Source: Capsicum annuum
Taxonomy: Eukaryota > Streptophyta > Magnoliopsida > Solanales > Solanaceae
Length of the DNA stretch: 64,000 nt
Direction of reading: 5' to 3'
Assembly: GCF_002878395.1 (NCBI RefSeq)
Contig: NC_061120.1
Span: forward strand, 93,521,805-93,585,804
Part shown: positions 23,621-34,840 of the stretch, piece after piece
Numbering within the stretch: position 1 is the first letter of the stretch
Layout of the letters: each line of letters opens with the position of its first letter
Notes under the pieces: generated by a model
What the model was told of the DNA's origin: nothing
The model's input: only the letters and a program-made list of their open reading frames with translations
The model's database searches: none
Made by a program: the position numbers and the translations under genes

Positions 23621-23935
23621 GTAGCTTACCATCTCATACTTCGCAACTATCATGGAGCCCTGCTCCAATCTGGAGAACTAATCCCTTCGTCAATCATTAA
23701 GACTTCAAGGCATATACTTCTCCAAAAACAACTCGAAGAACTGAGTCCATAACAATAGAGAAGATTCAACTGGTTTAGAATCCATGTAACCTCTCTACTA
23801 ATGACAAGCAGACAATTCTTAATGAATTGGGGTGTAATCCATTCCACAAGTCTCAACAAGGCCCAAACCACAAATCCTATCCTCGCATACAGTCAGGAAC
23901 TCATATGCATCTTCTCTAGGAACACCAGAAAATCA
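23621..23935 (-). pseudogene. Element C gag capsid fragment
   Basis: On the minus strand from about 23930 one frame reads DAYEFLTVCEDRICGLGLVE, then CGMDYTPIH and a stop, and further YMDSKPVESS, WTQFFELFLEKYMP, a stop, and FSRLEQGSMIVAKYE. This is the capsid domain of a plant chromovirus gag. It is cut by the insertion of B at 23620 and resumes beyond B at 14130. The open frames of 73 and 86 codons on this strand are in other registers. Confidence 0.8.
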
Positions 23936-24500
23936 TAGTGGGGTTAACCTCAAGAATTTTCCCAACATATTTTTTTTATTTGAGAACATTGTAGGCTAGG
24001 CTCCCACTGGCTAGGAGACCATCGGTACAGGAGAAATCTTAACTCTGGTAGTCGCAGATATTGGCATCCCTGAGTGCTACTAAAAAATAACCATGGTGGA
24101 TACTGGGCTGGTACTAGGCCCACCGTTGGCTGTGGTAAAAGAATCTCTGGCTCAGGTGCATAAATATGGTCAGGCGAAGGCGGCCAATCCTGTACTCTAA
24201 CTGAGGACACACCTTTAAGCTGTTAATGGCCCGTAGGTCATGTATGACAAACAACAAGATACCTATACTAGATTCTTGGGGCCTTTATCACATATAGTGG
24301 TAGCATATGCCCTGGTGATCTGTGGAAAAGAAAGGACAAGAGAATATTCTGCAAACTAACTCAGACTCTTCGCACAATATGAGTGAAAGAAGAGAAGAAC
24401 TCCTAAGAATGTCCCATAGCCTCCCAAAGATAGGAAACAAACAACTTTCTGATCTGCAGGACTCTACTAGATACTTTCTCATGTATAAACAATATCAGTG
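23936..24500 (-). pseudogene. Element C gag N-terminal region and leader
   Basis: This lies between the primer site and the capsid fragment. A Pro/Ser-rich 86-codon frame (24210-23950) resembles the low-complexity N-terminus of such gags, but no start codon or motif can be fixed. The remainder is leader. There are stops in all frames. Confidence 0.45.
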
Positions 24501-24508
24501 AAACCTAG

Positions 24509-24520
24509 GTTCTGATACCA
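24509..24520 (-). other. Primer binding site of element C
   Basis: The minus strand reads TGGTATCAGAAC, one base from the canonical Met-tRNA-type site, and continues CTAGGTT as usual. It sets the orientation of C and its 5' LTR boundary near 24525. Confidence 0.85.
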
Positions 24521-25985
24521 ATTTTTCGCAACCTGATTTATGAATCGTGATAGCATCTATAAATTTCCTCCAAAAATTAAACCAATACTATAACCTAGAG
24601 ATAACAAAGTGGGTTAATTAAATAAGAAAGGCCCAACATAGGTGAAATTTATGGACATCAATTACAAAATAAGGGTTCTAGATTAAATAAATAGTCAAAC
24701 ATGATACCAAACCCAAAATCACATGAGAAACTAATAGTAATAAATCTAAGGCTAGAATAGTCAAAACATCGATCTCAAATACTAAAGACTAAAAACATGA
24801 GATAGAGGGAAATTGGGTGACTCAAACTTCAAGACCTCACCCTATCACCAGAAATCAATCTCTTCATGAACCACAATCAATGGCAATAACTAATACTCGA
24901 GTCTGCACCAAAAAGGTACAGAAGTGTAGTATGAGTACCAAATCAACGGGTACTAAGTAGCCATCATTAGCCAACTGAGCTAAATCATGATATAAGAATG
25001 ATAAAGTTTAAGATAATCATAACTAAGTCAAGGTACAAAATTGAACCTGAATCTTCTCTAGCAATCCCTATATATGTTAAGTAAGCAATTCAGAATAATA
25101 CAATAACATAAGGCATCAACACATGCCAATGTGGTTGAACATAATAAGCATGAAATATGGTAATAACAATGTAACATAATGCATCAACACATACCAATGT
25201 CGTCGTACATAACAAGTATTAAATATTGGAATAACAATGTATCATATGGAATCAATGCATGCCAATACCATCCTGCATAAGTACTAAACGATTTGGACTC
25301 ATAAAGCAACACAAATACAATCACAAGCTAACACAAGCACTAATTTGTCTCCTATACACTAACTAGTGCCTAAAGTAATGAACTAATCACTACACCTCAT
25401 ACCATCAAAGAGTATACCCAAGAGAATAATAAAAGAATCAAAACGTCAATATATCCAAACTTTCTCATCATCCTAAGTTTTCCATAATTTTCATCAAATG
25501 GATGTTTTCCGACATTCGTAATCATTATCAATAATCATAATTTATTAATATATTAAAATATACTAATAACCACAAACATAACATTATATAGACTTTTATC
25601 TCGTCAATACATCCTATTCACTCATTATTATTTAGCCAACTCTTATTACTAAACCAAATACTCTCTAATCATCATATAACGTTTTATTAATATATATCAG
25701 TAATTTATCACATAATAACTATTCATGGGTCAAAGACTAACCATTATTCACCAACTAACCAAGATCTAATATCAAGTGCAGATTCACCACTAGACCATAT
25801 TCGCCGAATAATAAATAATTTTTACTAGCCACCATCGAACAAAAGTCCACCAATCACCGTTTGTTCACTATCAACCTATCAATTAACCTCTTTTATTAAC
25901 TAGCAAAATTAATCCACAAATCCTTGTTTAACAACTAATCAAGATTATAAACATAGTCATCAATGGTAACTAATCATCACCTTCG

Positions 25986-26125
25986 GCCTTCTTGGCTATC
26001 ATCATATCATCATAATATTCTCAAGCCTTGTCGGGTATCATTATATCATCATAATATCCTGATGCCTTGCCTGGTACGATCATATATCCTCCGGCCATGC
26101 CGGGTATCAAGATATCACCACAGTA
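25986..26125. repeat. 39-bp tandem repeats in C LTR
   Basis: Three to four units start with GCCTTG or GCCATG and contain GGGTATCA and ATATCATCATAATAT. Starts fall at 25986, 26025, 26064 and 26094. They lie within the LTR; the matching part of the other LTR is outside the window. Confidence 0.7.
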
Positions 26126-26162
26126 TAATCATAATATGTAAATTAATATCATTAATAAAGAA

Positions 26163-26246
26163 CAACCCCCATGAGGTCTAAGGTAAATAACAAGCCCTAT
26201 GAGGGATAAAGTAAATGACAAGCCCCACGAGGCCTAAAGTAAATAA
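26163..26246. repeat. 28-bp tandem repeats in C LTR
   Basis: Three units begin CAACCCCCATGAGG, CAAGCCCTATGAGG and CAAGCCCCACGAGG, at 26163, 26191 and 26219. Each continues with a TAAAGTAAATAA-like segment. Confidence 0.75.
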
Positions 26247-27411
26247 ATATAAAGGAGAAATGAAGAAGAGCATACCTCCATAATCCAATGCTTATCATCA
26301 ATGAAACTTTATCAATAGATATATGTACATGTAACATGAATAATATAAAACATCATTGTGTTATAATGGAACTTATAACAAGTGGCAAAAGCTTTAGCAT
26401 AAGTATCATATAAAGAAGTATCTTGAGTACAAAAATAATCGATAGAATATCTTTACTTATAGTAAACAAGCATGCCTTCTAGCACCGTTAACATCATCAT
26501 TTCATAAATTGACTCTAAGGAGGATTTCGAATATCATTTATTAGAGTAATTATTGAGTATGATCATAACTTGGGCAATAGTACAATAATGGCTCGAACAT
26601 TAGCCTAAACAATGGATTAATAGATGATATAGACATGGATTAATCAATAGTATAATAAAGGACTCATTATTACATAGTCCAAAATTTAGTCATTTATACC
26701 ATGGGGATAACCATAAGAGATATCCCAAAAAAAGTCCATTAGTAGCATATTCATTGGCCTACTATTGGCCTAGAGATAATTTATCATTAGTAAGAAACAT
26801 GGCTAGATCATGCCATAATATATGGCTTATTCATAGTGTGATCAATAACATCATTTATGGTGTAGGTTATATAATAGTTAAGCGCTCATTTAATAGAACG
26901 ATAATTAGCCCAAACAATAGTTAATCACAATAACATACGTTGTAGCTTGGAATAAGCTTTAGCCAATAAGGCATACAATGGCCAAGTCACTTGGGCATCA
27001 TTTTGAATATCATTCCAAATAACTAACAAGTAAAAAGAATGGCCACTTTCTAGTCGATCACTAAGCGTAAGTGTTCAAGGGAACTTATCATAAGTCTTGC
27101 CATAAGGTGGGTGAACAAGCCCATATCTAAATCCCCAAATGCCTTCTAAGTTATTTTTTACCCCGAACTAGGATATGGTAACTAAATAAACTCTTAGATG
27201 TTTAGAACACCATCATAAGCTCTAAGGTAGATATTCAACTCAAGAACTATTGCAAAGTCCAATGGATCAAAGGCGACCTTCTCTAGTATAAGCAACTAAG
27301 GCAAATTTACTCTAAGTATGAGCAACTAGAGAATTTTACATAGCGCTGAGTATTCTAAAGCATTATCATGCTAAATATAGGAAATAAAGTCTACTACACC
27401 CCAAATAATGG

Positions 27412-27416
27412 GAAAC
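27412..27416. repeat. Target site duplication of element D, left copy
   Basis: GAAAC precedes the TG of D and recurs exactly at 37206-37210. Confidence 0.88.
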
Positions 27417-29785
27417 TGTAATGTCTCGAAATCTCATCCTGGAACGTCACATGGTGCTTAAGGCAACAAGTAACCCCAAGCTAACCGTTTGAGCCTGTTA
27501 CTACTTCTAACACCTACTTTAGGAAAGATAAGTCAAGCAACAACACTATAAAATAACAAAGCTGAACTAAAATAACTGAAATAATCATTGGAGAAATCAA
27601 TACTGAAAATCTGGAATTCAACCACTAGTCTAGTCTGACAAGCCACTACTTACTACTGAACTAGAGAGTCATTAGGAAAAACCCATAACTGACTTGACTG
27701 AACTGAAAACCATAACAACTGATATCAAAACTAAAAATTTGAGAAATAGGTCCTCGAACCATAAGGACTCACCAATTGCAGAGTGTAGACAAAGGTACTC
27801 GGGAATCACTGTCATGGCTAAGAATGAGCACCTGAACCTACACTATGAGACAATGTAGTACATAGACGTATATGTGGATCAGTACTTTAAGGATGTACTG
27901 AGTATATGAAGGTGTATGTATTAAGTAAATAAGATCATTACTCTTTATGAAACCATGCATGCAAATATGAATGACTCACATTGTTTGAATAAGTCAAAAA
28001 TATAAATCTAATAAACCATGAACAATGAAACATGTACTATGAATCCCATGAGTCATTATACTTAGTTCTAAAATATGTATTCTCCTCTTATTCTCAAAGC
28101 TTGTAACCCAAAAAAAAAAAACAAATCTCAAAACAATAACTTTCAAACTTATATTTTTATCTTATGGAGAATAAAGAACTTTATTTGAATCTTTAGGAAT
28201 TCAAAGACTTATGATTATGGAACTTTGGGACTCTATGGAAACTTCGGAGTTTCTTCTAACCGACATAAACCTTGTGAGAAAGATGGAGTTCAACATATTG
28301 CCCACGTTGGAGAGAGATGTTCTACCCTTTCCATCGAAATAGAATCTTAACTTTAGTGATCACTAGCTTAACTCACTTGGAACATGAAATCTACGGTGGC
28401 TTGTAGTTCTGGGGCATGAGACCTTGAAATCAGGTCCAACTCGGTGATAAATACTACTCACATAATTAGAATCAGAACTTAAAGGAAAATCTACCTTGAA
28501 CACTACAAAAGTGCATAACGGAAGGCAACCATGCTTCCCTTTAACTTGAATCAAAACAGTGTGGAATCCTTTCTTAGAGTAGGACCTAAATACCAAACTT
28601 GTTCAAAACCATCCTTCTTGAATATCAAGACTAAAATTCATGACATACAACCGATACTCAAAATCATGTCAAATCACAAAGTACTTAATGCATGTCATGA
28701 TATCATTAAAATAATTTATGAAATCTCAAACTTTACTCTTAGGTTCTAAAACATGCGAATACATGAAAACTTAAATGATTATAGTTTCACAATAAAACTT
28801 AGTTCGTGACACTATCTTAGAAACACTTGGAAAACAGCAATTCATGTTATGAATATTAAATTCATGGGATATAATCTTAATTCAAAAAATAATAGATAGG
28901 GAAATTTCACAATTTAAGTATTGAACAATTTTATTCTCTCACAAACTTAAAATAAAGTAAACTAGGCATAAATTACACTTGAAAACATGAAAATTCTTTA
29001 ATTAAATCAAAGCTTTGCGCATAAGAATGAAAGAATTGTTCTTGTTCAAATCTCACATACTTTAAACTTAAAGCTTTGAATGAACTCTTTCTTCTGAGAT
29101 ACTATTCGTACTATTGTTGGGTGATTCTTGAAACCCTCAGTCTAGGGATTCCAATTCTTAAAGAAATTTGGAAAAGTGACAGTTAAAGTTTGAGTTCTCT
29201 TGAACTTTGGGTTTAAACCTTAGAGTGTTCTTGGTGAATTTTAGAGAGGAAGACTATATTTTGGTATTTGGGGACCTTAATCCCGTGTTATGACTGATAG
29301 AGGGTGGGTGAAAAACACTAAATTTCCCCATTGGATGCGGATTTTAAGATATGATAAAAAATAGGCATTGATACGATTGGAGAAGAGGTGCATCGATTCC
29401 ATCAACGCGATACAGATGCGCCGTGCCATAATCGAACCAAGCTTTAGTATTTTTGACTGGTAGTTCCTGCAACAAAATTGACCAACGTTATGGGCGTTGC
29501 AGAACGCCAAGATCACATTGTTCCACTATGTTGGGACACCAAACGTGGTCTAAAGTGGACCAAAAATTCCAAAAATTTTATCCGGGAACACCTATTGACT
29601 TCCCTAATCATGAATTAGCTAAAATATCAACTACTGAAGGGCGAGAAGGTTGGTAATAACATCCTCAAAGTTTTGAGGCCCTAGAAATAACTAAATCCTA
29701 ACACTTATATGGATTTTCTAAGTCTAGGAACTCTTTGGGCTTCATTTAAGGTATTTAGATAACGAAGATTTTGTGGGGCCTTACA
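27417..29785 (-). repeat. 3' LTR of element D
   Basis: It starts TGTAATGTCTCG and ends CCTTACA, retaining TG and CA. It aligns with 34841-37205. The inner end abuts the polypurine tract. The CpG-rich hairpin block of the partner LTR is present but decayed near 29360-29520. Confidence 0.92.
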
Positions 29786-29798
29786 ATATCTCCCTCTT
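29786..29798 (-). other. Polypurine tract of element D
   Basis: The minus strand reads AAGAGGGAGATAT directly before the 3' LTR. Confidence 0.87.
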
Positions 29799-30260
29799 GG
29801 GAATATTTGTCCTTGAATGTCACTAGTTTGGCTAAGAAAATAACAAAAATTGAAGATGTATAACTAAAATAATTTACTAAACTAACCCTATGTTTTCATA
29901 AACTTTGAGTACTTCAGAGAATGCTTGGACTCATAATGAGAATAGCTATATTGTTGAATCTTTGGTTAAAGAGGAGCTGAATTAAGAAAGAATAGTACCT
30001 TCAGCTTGATCTAAACTTATGGAGAAAATATGAGGGTACTTGGCTCGCATATCTGGTTCTACTTCCCAAGTTGCACCCTCAACTTACTTGTTTCGCCATA
30101 AAACTGTGACCAAAGGAACTTCTTTGTTACTTATTCTACAAATCTGATGGTCTAGGATCTCAACTGGAATCTGTTCATATGAAAAGTTGTTCTAAATGTC
30201 TGAGCTCTCTGAATGATGTACTACAATGGAATAACCATTGTGCTTCTTAAGCATGGATAT
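29799..30260 (-). pseudogene. Element D chromodomain and 3' untranslated region
   Basis: From about 30255 the minus strand reads LKKHNGYSIVV, then FSYEQIPVEILDHQI, ISNKEVPLVTVLWRN, a stop, VEGATWEVEPDMRAKYPHIF and the tail LDQAEGT. This is the integrase chromodomain with both core Trp residues retained. After it (29985 down to 29799) comes untranslated sequence. It differs from A's chromodomain by many substitutions but keeps the same layout. Confidence 0.82.
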
Positions 30261-31320
30261 GTGAAAGACACGATGAATGGCTTAAAAATCTGTGGCAACT
30301 CTACCTCATTAGCTAATTTCCCAACACGACTTAGAATTCTATAGGGGCCAACATAAAGGGGACTAAGCTTCCCCTTTTTTTAAATTTCTTCACCCCTTTC
30401 ATGGATGAAATATTCAAATACACCAAATCACCTACCTAAAACTCGAGGACCTTCTCTTCACGTCTGTATATGACTTCTAACGACTCTAAGCTATCTTCAA
30501 TCTTTCTCTAATTAGCTTGACTTTCTCCATATCTTCAAATAATGCATTAGGTCCAATCAAACCATCCTCACCTAATTCAAACTAACCTATGGTTAATCTA
30601 CATCTTCTCGCATAAAGAGCCTCTAACGGGGCCATTTGAATGCTAGAATGATAACTATTGTTATACACCAATTCAATTAATGGAAAATGGTCATCCCAAC
30701 TTCCTTTAAAATCAAGGGCACATTCCCTCAATATATCTTCCAGATTCTAGATTGTCCTTTCATCCTGACAATCTGTCTGCAGATAAAAGGTAGAACTAAG
30801 ATGCACTTAGGTATCAAGACCCTTCTAAAAAGCTCTCAAAACTAGGAAGTAAATTGAGCACCCTTATTTGAGATGATAGACAAGGGAACTCCATCCAATC
30901 TGACTAACACTCGGATATAAAGCTTAGCATAATCCTTAACTTTATAAGATGTATGCACTAGCAGGAAATGTGCTAACTTAGTCAACCTTTCTAGAAGATC
31001 CCAAATAGAATCATGATGATGACGCAAAAGGAGTAAACCAGTCACGAAATCCATATTCACCTCTTCCCACTTCCAAGTGGGTATACCAAACTCTTGCATT
31101 GCACCACAAGGTCTTTGGTGCTCTATCTTAACTTGTTGAAAAGTTGTATACTTCACCATAAACTCTAAAATATCCTTCTTCATGCCTCTCCACAAATCGA
31201 TTTCCCGTAAGTCGCGGTACATCTTGGTAGCGTCGGTATAAATGGAATATTGCATGCCATGAGCTTCAGCCATAATTCTCTTTCTCAAATCACCAACACA
31301 TGGAACACACAATCTACCCT
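30261..31320 (-). pseudogene. Element D integrase
   Basis: The 156-codon stretch 31312-30842 reads MCVPCVGDLRKRIMAEAHG, TKMYRDLREI, WRGMKKDILEFMVK, then WKWEEVNMDFVTGLL with the first catalytic Asp, LTKLAHFLLVHTSYKVKDY and GVPLSIISNKGAQFTS. The second catalytic Asp, expected as SDRG or SDKG, is Asn. In the zinc domain the first His stays but the second His and both Cys are changed. Downstream frames down to about 30480 hold the ALYARRC-like and DLVFD-like C-terminal pieces in broken form. It is inactive. Confidence 0.88.
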
Positions 31321-32275
31321 ATAACCTTGACACACCATCTCCCAATTGGGATAAAACCTCTATCTTTTGGTCCTTAACTAACTCCTTTAGTTTGACGAAA
31401 CTAGGATCCATGTCTTGTTTCTCCTTTACTTCTGAAACTAAGGAGGATTCAAAACTACTCTGAACCCACACTTTACCTTCAGCCGAATCAAATAATCTAA
31501 CACCCAATCTAGCCAAACAGTTAACTTCTCAAGCCAATTCTTTCTTATCCTTCTCCACATATGACACACTGCCCAAAGACAACCTACTAAGGGCATCTAC
31601 CACTGTATTGGCCTTATTCGGATGATATCACACACTCATATCATAATCTTTTAGCAACTCTTACCATATTCTCTTTCTAAGATTCAACTCCCTCTAAATA
31701 AAAATATACTACAGGAATTTATGATCAGTAAACACATCAATATGAACACCATAAAGATCGTGTCTCCAGATTTGCAAAGCAAAAACCCCAATAGCTAATT
31801 TAAGATCATGGGTTTGGTAATTTTTTTCATACGGTTTCAACTTCCTGGATGTATTAGCTAGAACCTTACCTTTCTGTATCAATACACAACCCAGGCCAAC
31901 TCTAGAGGCATCACAATACACCACAAAACCATCCGTACCATCGGGCAGAGTTAATATAGGGGTTAAAGTGAGTCGAGTCTTCAACTCCTAAAAATATTTC
32001 TCACAGGAATCTGACCACAAGAACTTAACTTTCTTTTTGTTCAACCGGGTCATGGGAGACACAATAGAAGAGAAACCTTCCACAAAATGGTGGTAATAGC
32101 CAACTAGACCCAAGAAACTTCTAATGTCAAATAGAGAGATAGGTCTAGGCCAATTTCTTACAACTTCTGTCTTTTGGGGATCAACTCTAATGCCTTTGGC
32201 TAAAATAATATGACCTAAAAAAGCTACTGAACTTAGCCAAAACTCAGCCTTACTGAATTTGGCAAACAATTGAGG
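31321..32275 (-). pseudogene. Element D RNase H and connection
   Basis: The stretch 32269-31988 reads FAKFSKAEFWLSSVAFLGHI, GIRVDPQKTEVVRNWPRP, IRSFLGLVGYYHHFVEGFSS and MTRLNKKKVKFLWSDSCEK. After one stop, 31984-31709 gives [36 protein letters not shown] and [19 protein letters not shown], then TDHKF. The first and last catalytic Asp are kept; the Glu of THDLEL is Lys. The linker toward integrase follows (31516-31319). Confidence 0.88.
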
Positions 32276-32900
32276 ATCAATAAGAGTCTGCAGGATAATT
32301 CTAAGATGGTCGGCATGGTCATCCTTACTACAGAATTACACAAGAATATCATCTATGAATACTAGGAAAAAGATATCTAGATACTGTTTGAACACTCAAT
32401 TCATGAGATATGTGAAAGATGCTGGAGCATTGGTTAGCCTGAAAGTCATTACTAGAAACTCAAAATGACCATAGAGGATTCAGAAGGCTGTCGTTGGAAT
32501 ATCACACTATCTTACTTTAAGTTGATGATAGCCGGATCTAATGTCTATCTTTGAAAAATAAGTTGCACCTTGCAATTGATCAAACAGGTTATCAATTCTT
32601 GGAAGAGGTTACTTATTCTTGAATGTCACCTTATTAAGCTGATGATAGTCAATGCACATATACAAAGAACCATATTTCTTTTGCACGAACAGGACGGGAG
32701 CGCCCCGAAGACAAACACTAGTCCATATGAAACCTTTATATAGAAGATCATTGAGTTGCTCTTTCAACTCGTTAAGTTCTGCGGGTGCCATATGGTATGG
32801 AGGGATAGAAATAGGCTGTGTATCATAAAGTAGGTCAATCCCAAACTCTATCTCTCTATCGGGAGGTACCCCTGGGAGATCTTCTGGAAAAATATCAGGA
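32276..32900 (-). pseudogene. Element D reverse transcriptase
   Basis: The minus strand reads [94 protein letters not shown] and finally VFIDDILV (32362-32340). The catalytic Asp pair is intact, unlike in A and B. Several stops, many at expected Trp, Gln or Arg codons, interrupt the frame. This enzyme would copy element RNA into DNA. Confidence 0.88.
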
Positions 32901-32999
32901 AACTCATTTACTATGTTGATTGACTTAATAGTTGGAATCTCAGACTTGGTGTCTTTAACTTTAACTAGATGATAGATGCAACCTTTGGCTATTAGCTTT

Positions 33000-33400
33000 C
33001 TGTCTTTGAGATAGGATCTAAAATTACTCTTGGGAGATACAGAATTATCGGACCACTAAAAAATTGTCTCATCAGGGAACTGAAACTTGACCACACGGGT
33101 ACGACAGTCTATAGATGCATAATAGGAATGAAGCAAATCTATACCCAGAATAAGATCAAAATCGACCACATCTAACTCAATCAAATCAATGAATGTTACC
33201 TAATAAGAATAGTAATAGGACACTTTTTAAAACTTGCTTAGCAACAACTGGCTTACCTACTAGGGTAGAAACCAAGAAATGCTCAGGGATCTTTTTGGGG
33301 TTTATCTCAAAATTAACAGCAACTAATGAGGTCACATAAGAGAAACTTGACCCAGGGTCAAACAACACATAAACATCAAAGTGAAAGATATGAAGCATAC
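33000..33400 (-). pseudogene. Element D protease
   Basis: The stretch 33398-33186 reads FHFDVYVLFDPGSSFSYVT, then LVAVNFEI and HFLVSTLVGKPVVAKQV. DPGSS is the retropepsin active site with its Asp retained, and the downstream STLVG segment matches the family. The frame ends soon after; the rest of the linker to RT is broken. Confidence 0.85.
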
Positions 33401-33429
33401 CAGTAACAACATATGGAGAATCCTTTTAT

Positions 33430-34633
33430 TTCTGATGGGATTGTAAGGCATAGAATCGATTCTGGCACTGACCGCCAACTGTGCTAGATGAACCACCCTA
33501 AGGAGGGGCTGGAGGGCTAAAGGAGTTGGTGCAATAGAATCCTGAGTCTGGGGTCCAACATGTCTATTCCTATGCCTAGCATGCGGACACTCTTTTAGTT
33601 TGTGTCCCAATTTTACACAACTAAAAAATCCTCTCTGTTTCGCCAAACACTCGCCCGGATGGGTTCTGCCATACTTAGCACATAGGGGATAACTAGCCTT
33701 GTTACTCACATTGTTCTAGGATATGGACATAGTAGACTTATACCCCTAATCCTACCTATTTTTGGGTGCGGGAGCACTAGTTCATGAAGGCGCTGGCATA
33801 GATGATTGACTCTAAAATTATGGATGATTCCCTCTATGAGATTTAGTATGACCATACTCATTCTGCTCTGATCTATCCCACTTATTTTCTCTTTCTCTAT
33901 CTCTCTCTTTTATCTTATCTTCGTCAATCTATTGAGCATACATCATCACTCTAGAAAGATCTATGTTTCTATTGAGCATAGCAGTCCTACTCTCCTTAAC
34001 ACCCAATCCAGACGCACCGGTCACAAACTTATTCATACTAGTTCTGGGGTCAACCATCAAATTAGGAGCATACTTGGACAACTGGTTAAACTTGAGGAAA
34101 TACTCTTTTACTATCATAGATCCTTGCCTCAGGTTCATGAATTCCTCTATCTTTGCTTCTCTCATCTAAAGTGTGAAGAACATATCTAGGAACGCATCCT
34201 GAAACACCTGCCAAGTCATAGGAGTTACATTCTCCCCTATACTCTTCCTCCATATCACAACCTAATCATATGCAACGTCTTTCAGCCTATAAGATTCCAA
34301 TTCTATACTCTCTTCCTTAGAAATATGCATAACTTGGGTAATCTTCTTTACCTAATCAAGATACAATTGTAGGCCCTCACCTGCCATCAACCCATAGAAC
34401 TTATGCGGATTCATCCTCATAAAATCTCGAATCCTAGCTATAGCTAAATCACCTCCTTGCTGATATGGGACTTTTGCCTAGTTATTGGCCTAAATATTCT
34501 CGGTGACCGCCTAGTCCAAAACCTGAAAAAACTGCCCAAAACTCAGTATGAGACACATTCTCATTCAGGGAATCAACAGGCTAAGGTTGTTGGTTTTTAT
34601 TCCTACGGGCATAAGCTTTTTGGGGAGGTATTT
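33430..34633 (-). pseudogene. Element D gag
   Basis: This is nearly a full gag in one frame, about 400 codons. The expected start ATG is ATA (34631-34629), followed by PPQKAYARRNKNQQP. Then come IARIRDFMRMNPHKFYG, EESIELESYRLKDVAYD, FQDAFLDMFF, KIEEFMNLRQGSMIVKEYFL, FNQLSKYAPNLMVD, RTSMNKFVTGAS and RNIDLSRVMMYAQ. The knuckle region reads LCAKYGRTHPGECL and FFSCVKLGHKLKECP (33709-33600). About ten in-frame stops stand mostly where Trp or Gln is expected. The product would assemble particles and bind RNA. Confidence 0.9.
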
Positions 34634-34823
34634 TCTGTCATGAAAGAGCATGAATTAATAGTATAGAGAGATAACTGTAGGCACGACAGATTATGAAAGA
34701 AAAAGATAACTTTTCATAAAATATCTTGTAGACTCTTGCTCATAGATGTGGCACGCTACACACTGATGATCTATACTGTACCTAAAGGGGCTTGTAAGAC
34801 TCCCTAGGACTCTTTAAACCTAA

Positions 34824-34836
34824 GGCCCTGATACTA
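34824..34836 (-). other. Primer binding site of element D
   Basis: The minus strand reads TAGTATCAGGGCC, two bases from the Met-tRNA-type site, four bases inside the 5' LTR. Confidence 0.85.
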
Positions 34837-34840
34837 AGTT

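Larger units (their letters stand above)
24525..27416 (-). repeat. 5' LTR of element C, inner part
   Basis: This runs from the primer site to the point where D inserted. The last 600 bases align with the left edge of the window (1-600), including the phrase GGCCAAGTCACTNGGGCATCA. The exact inner end is uncertain by a few bases because the terminal dinucleotide has decayed. Together with 37211-38397 the LTR measures about 4.1 kb, long for a chromovirus. Two short tandem arrays lie inside it. Confidence 0.82.
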
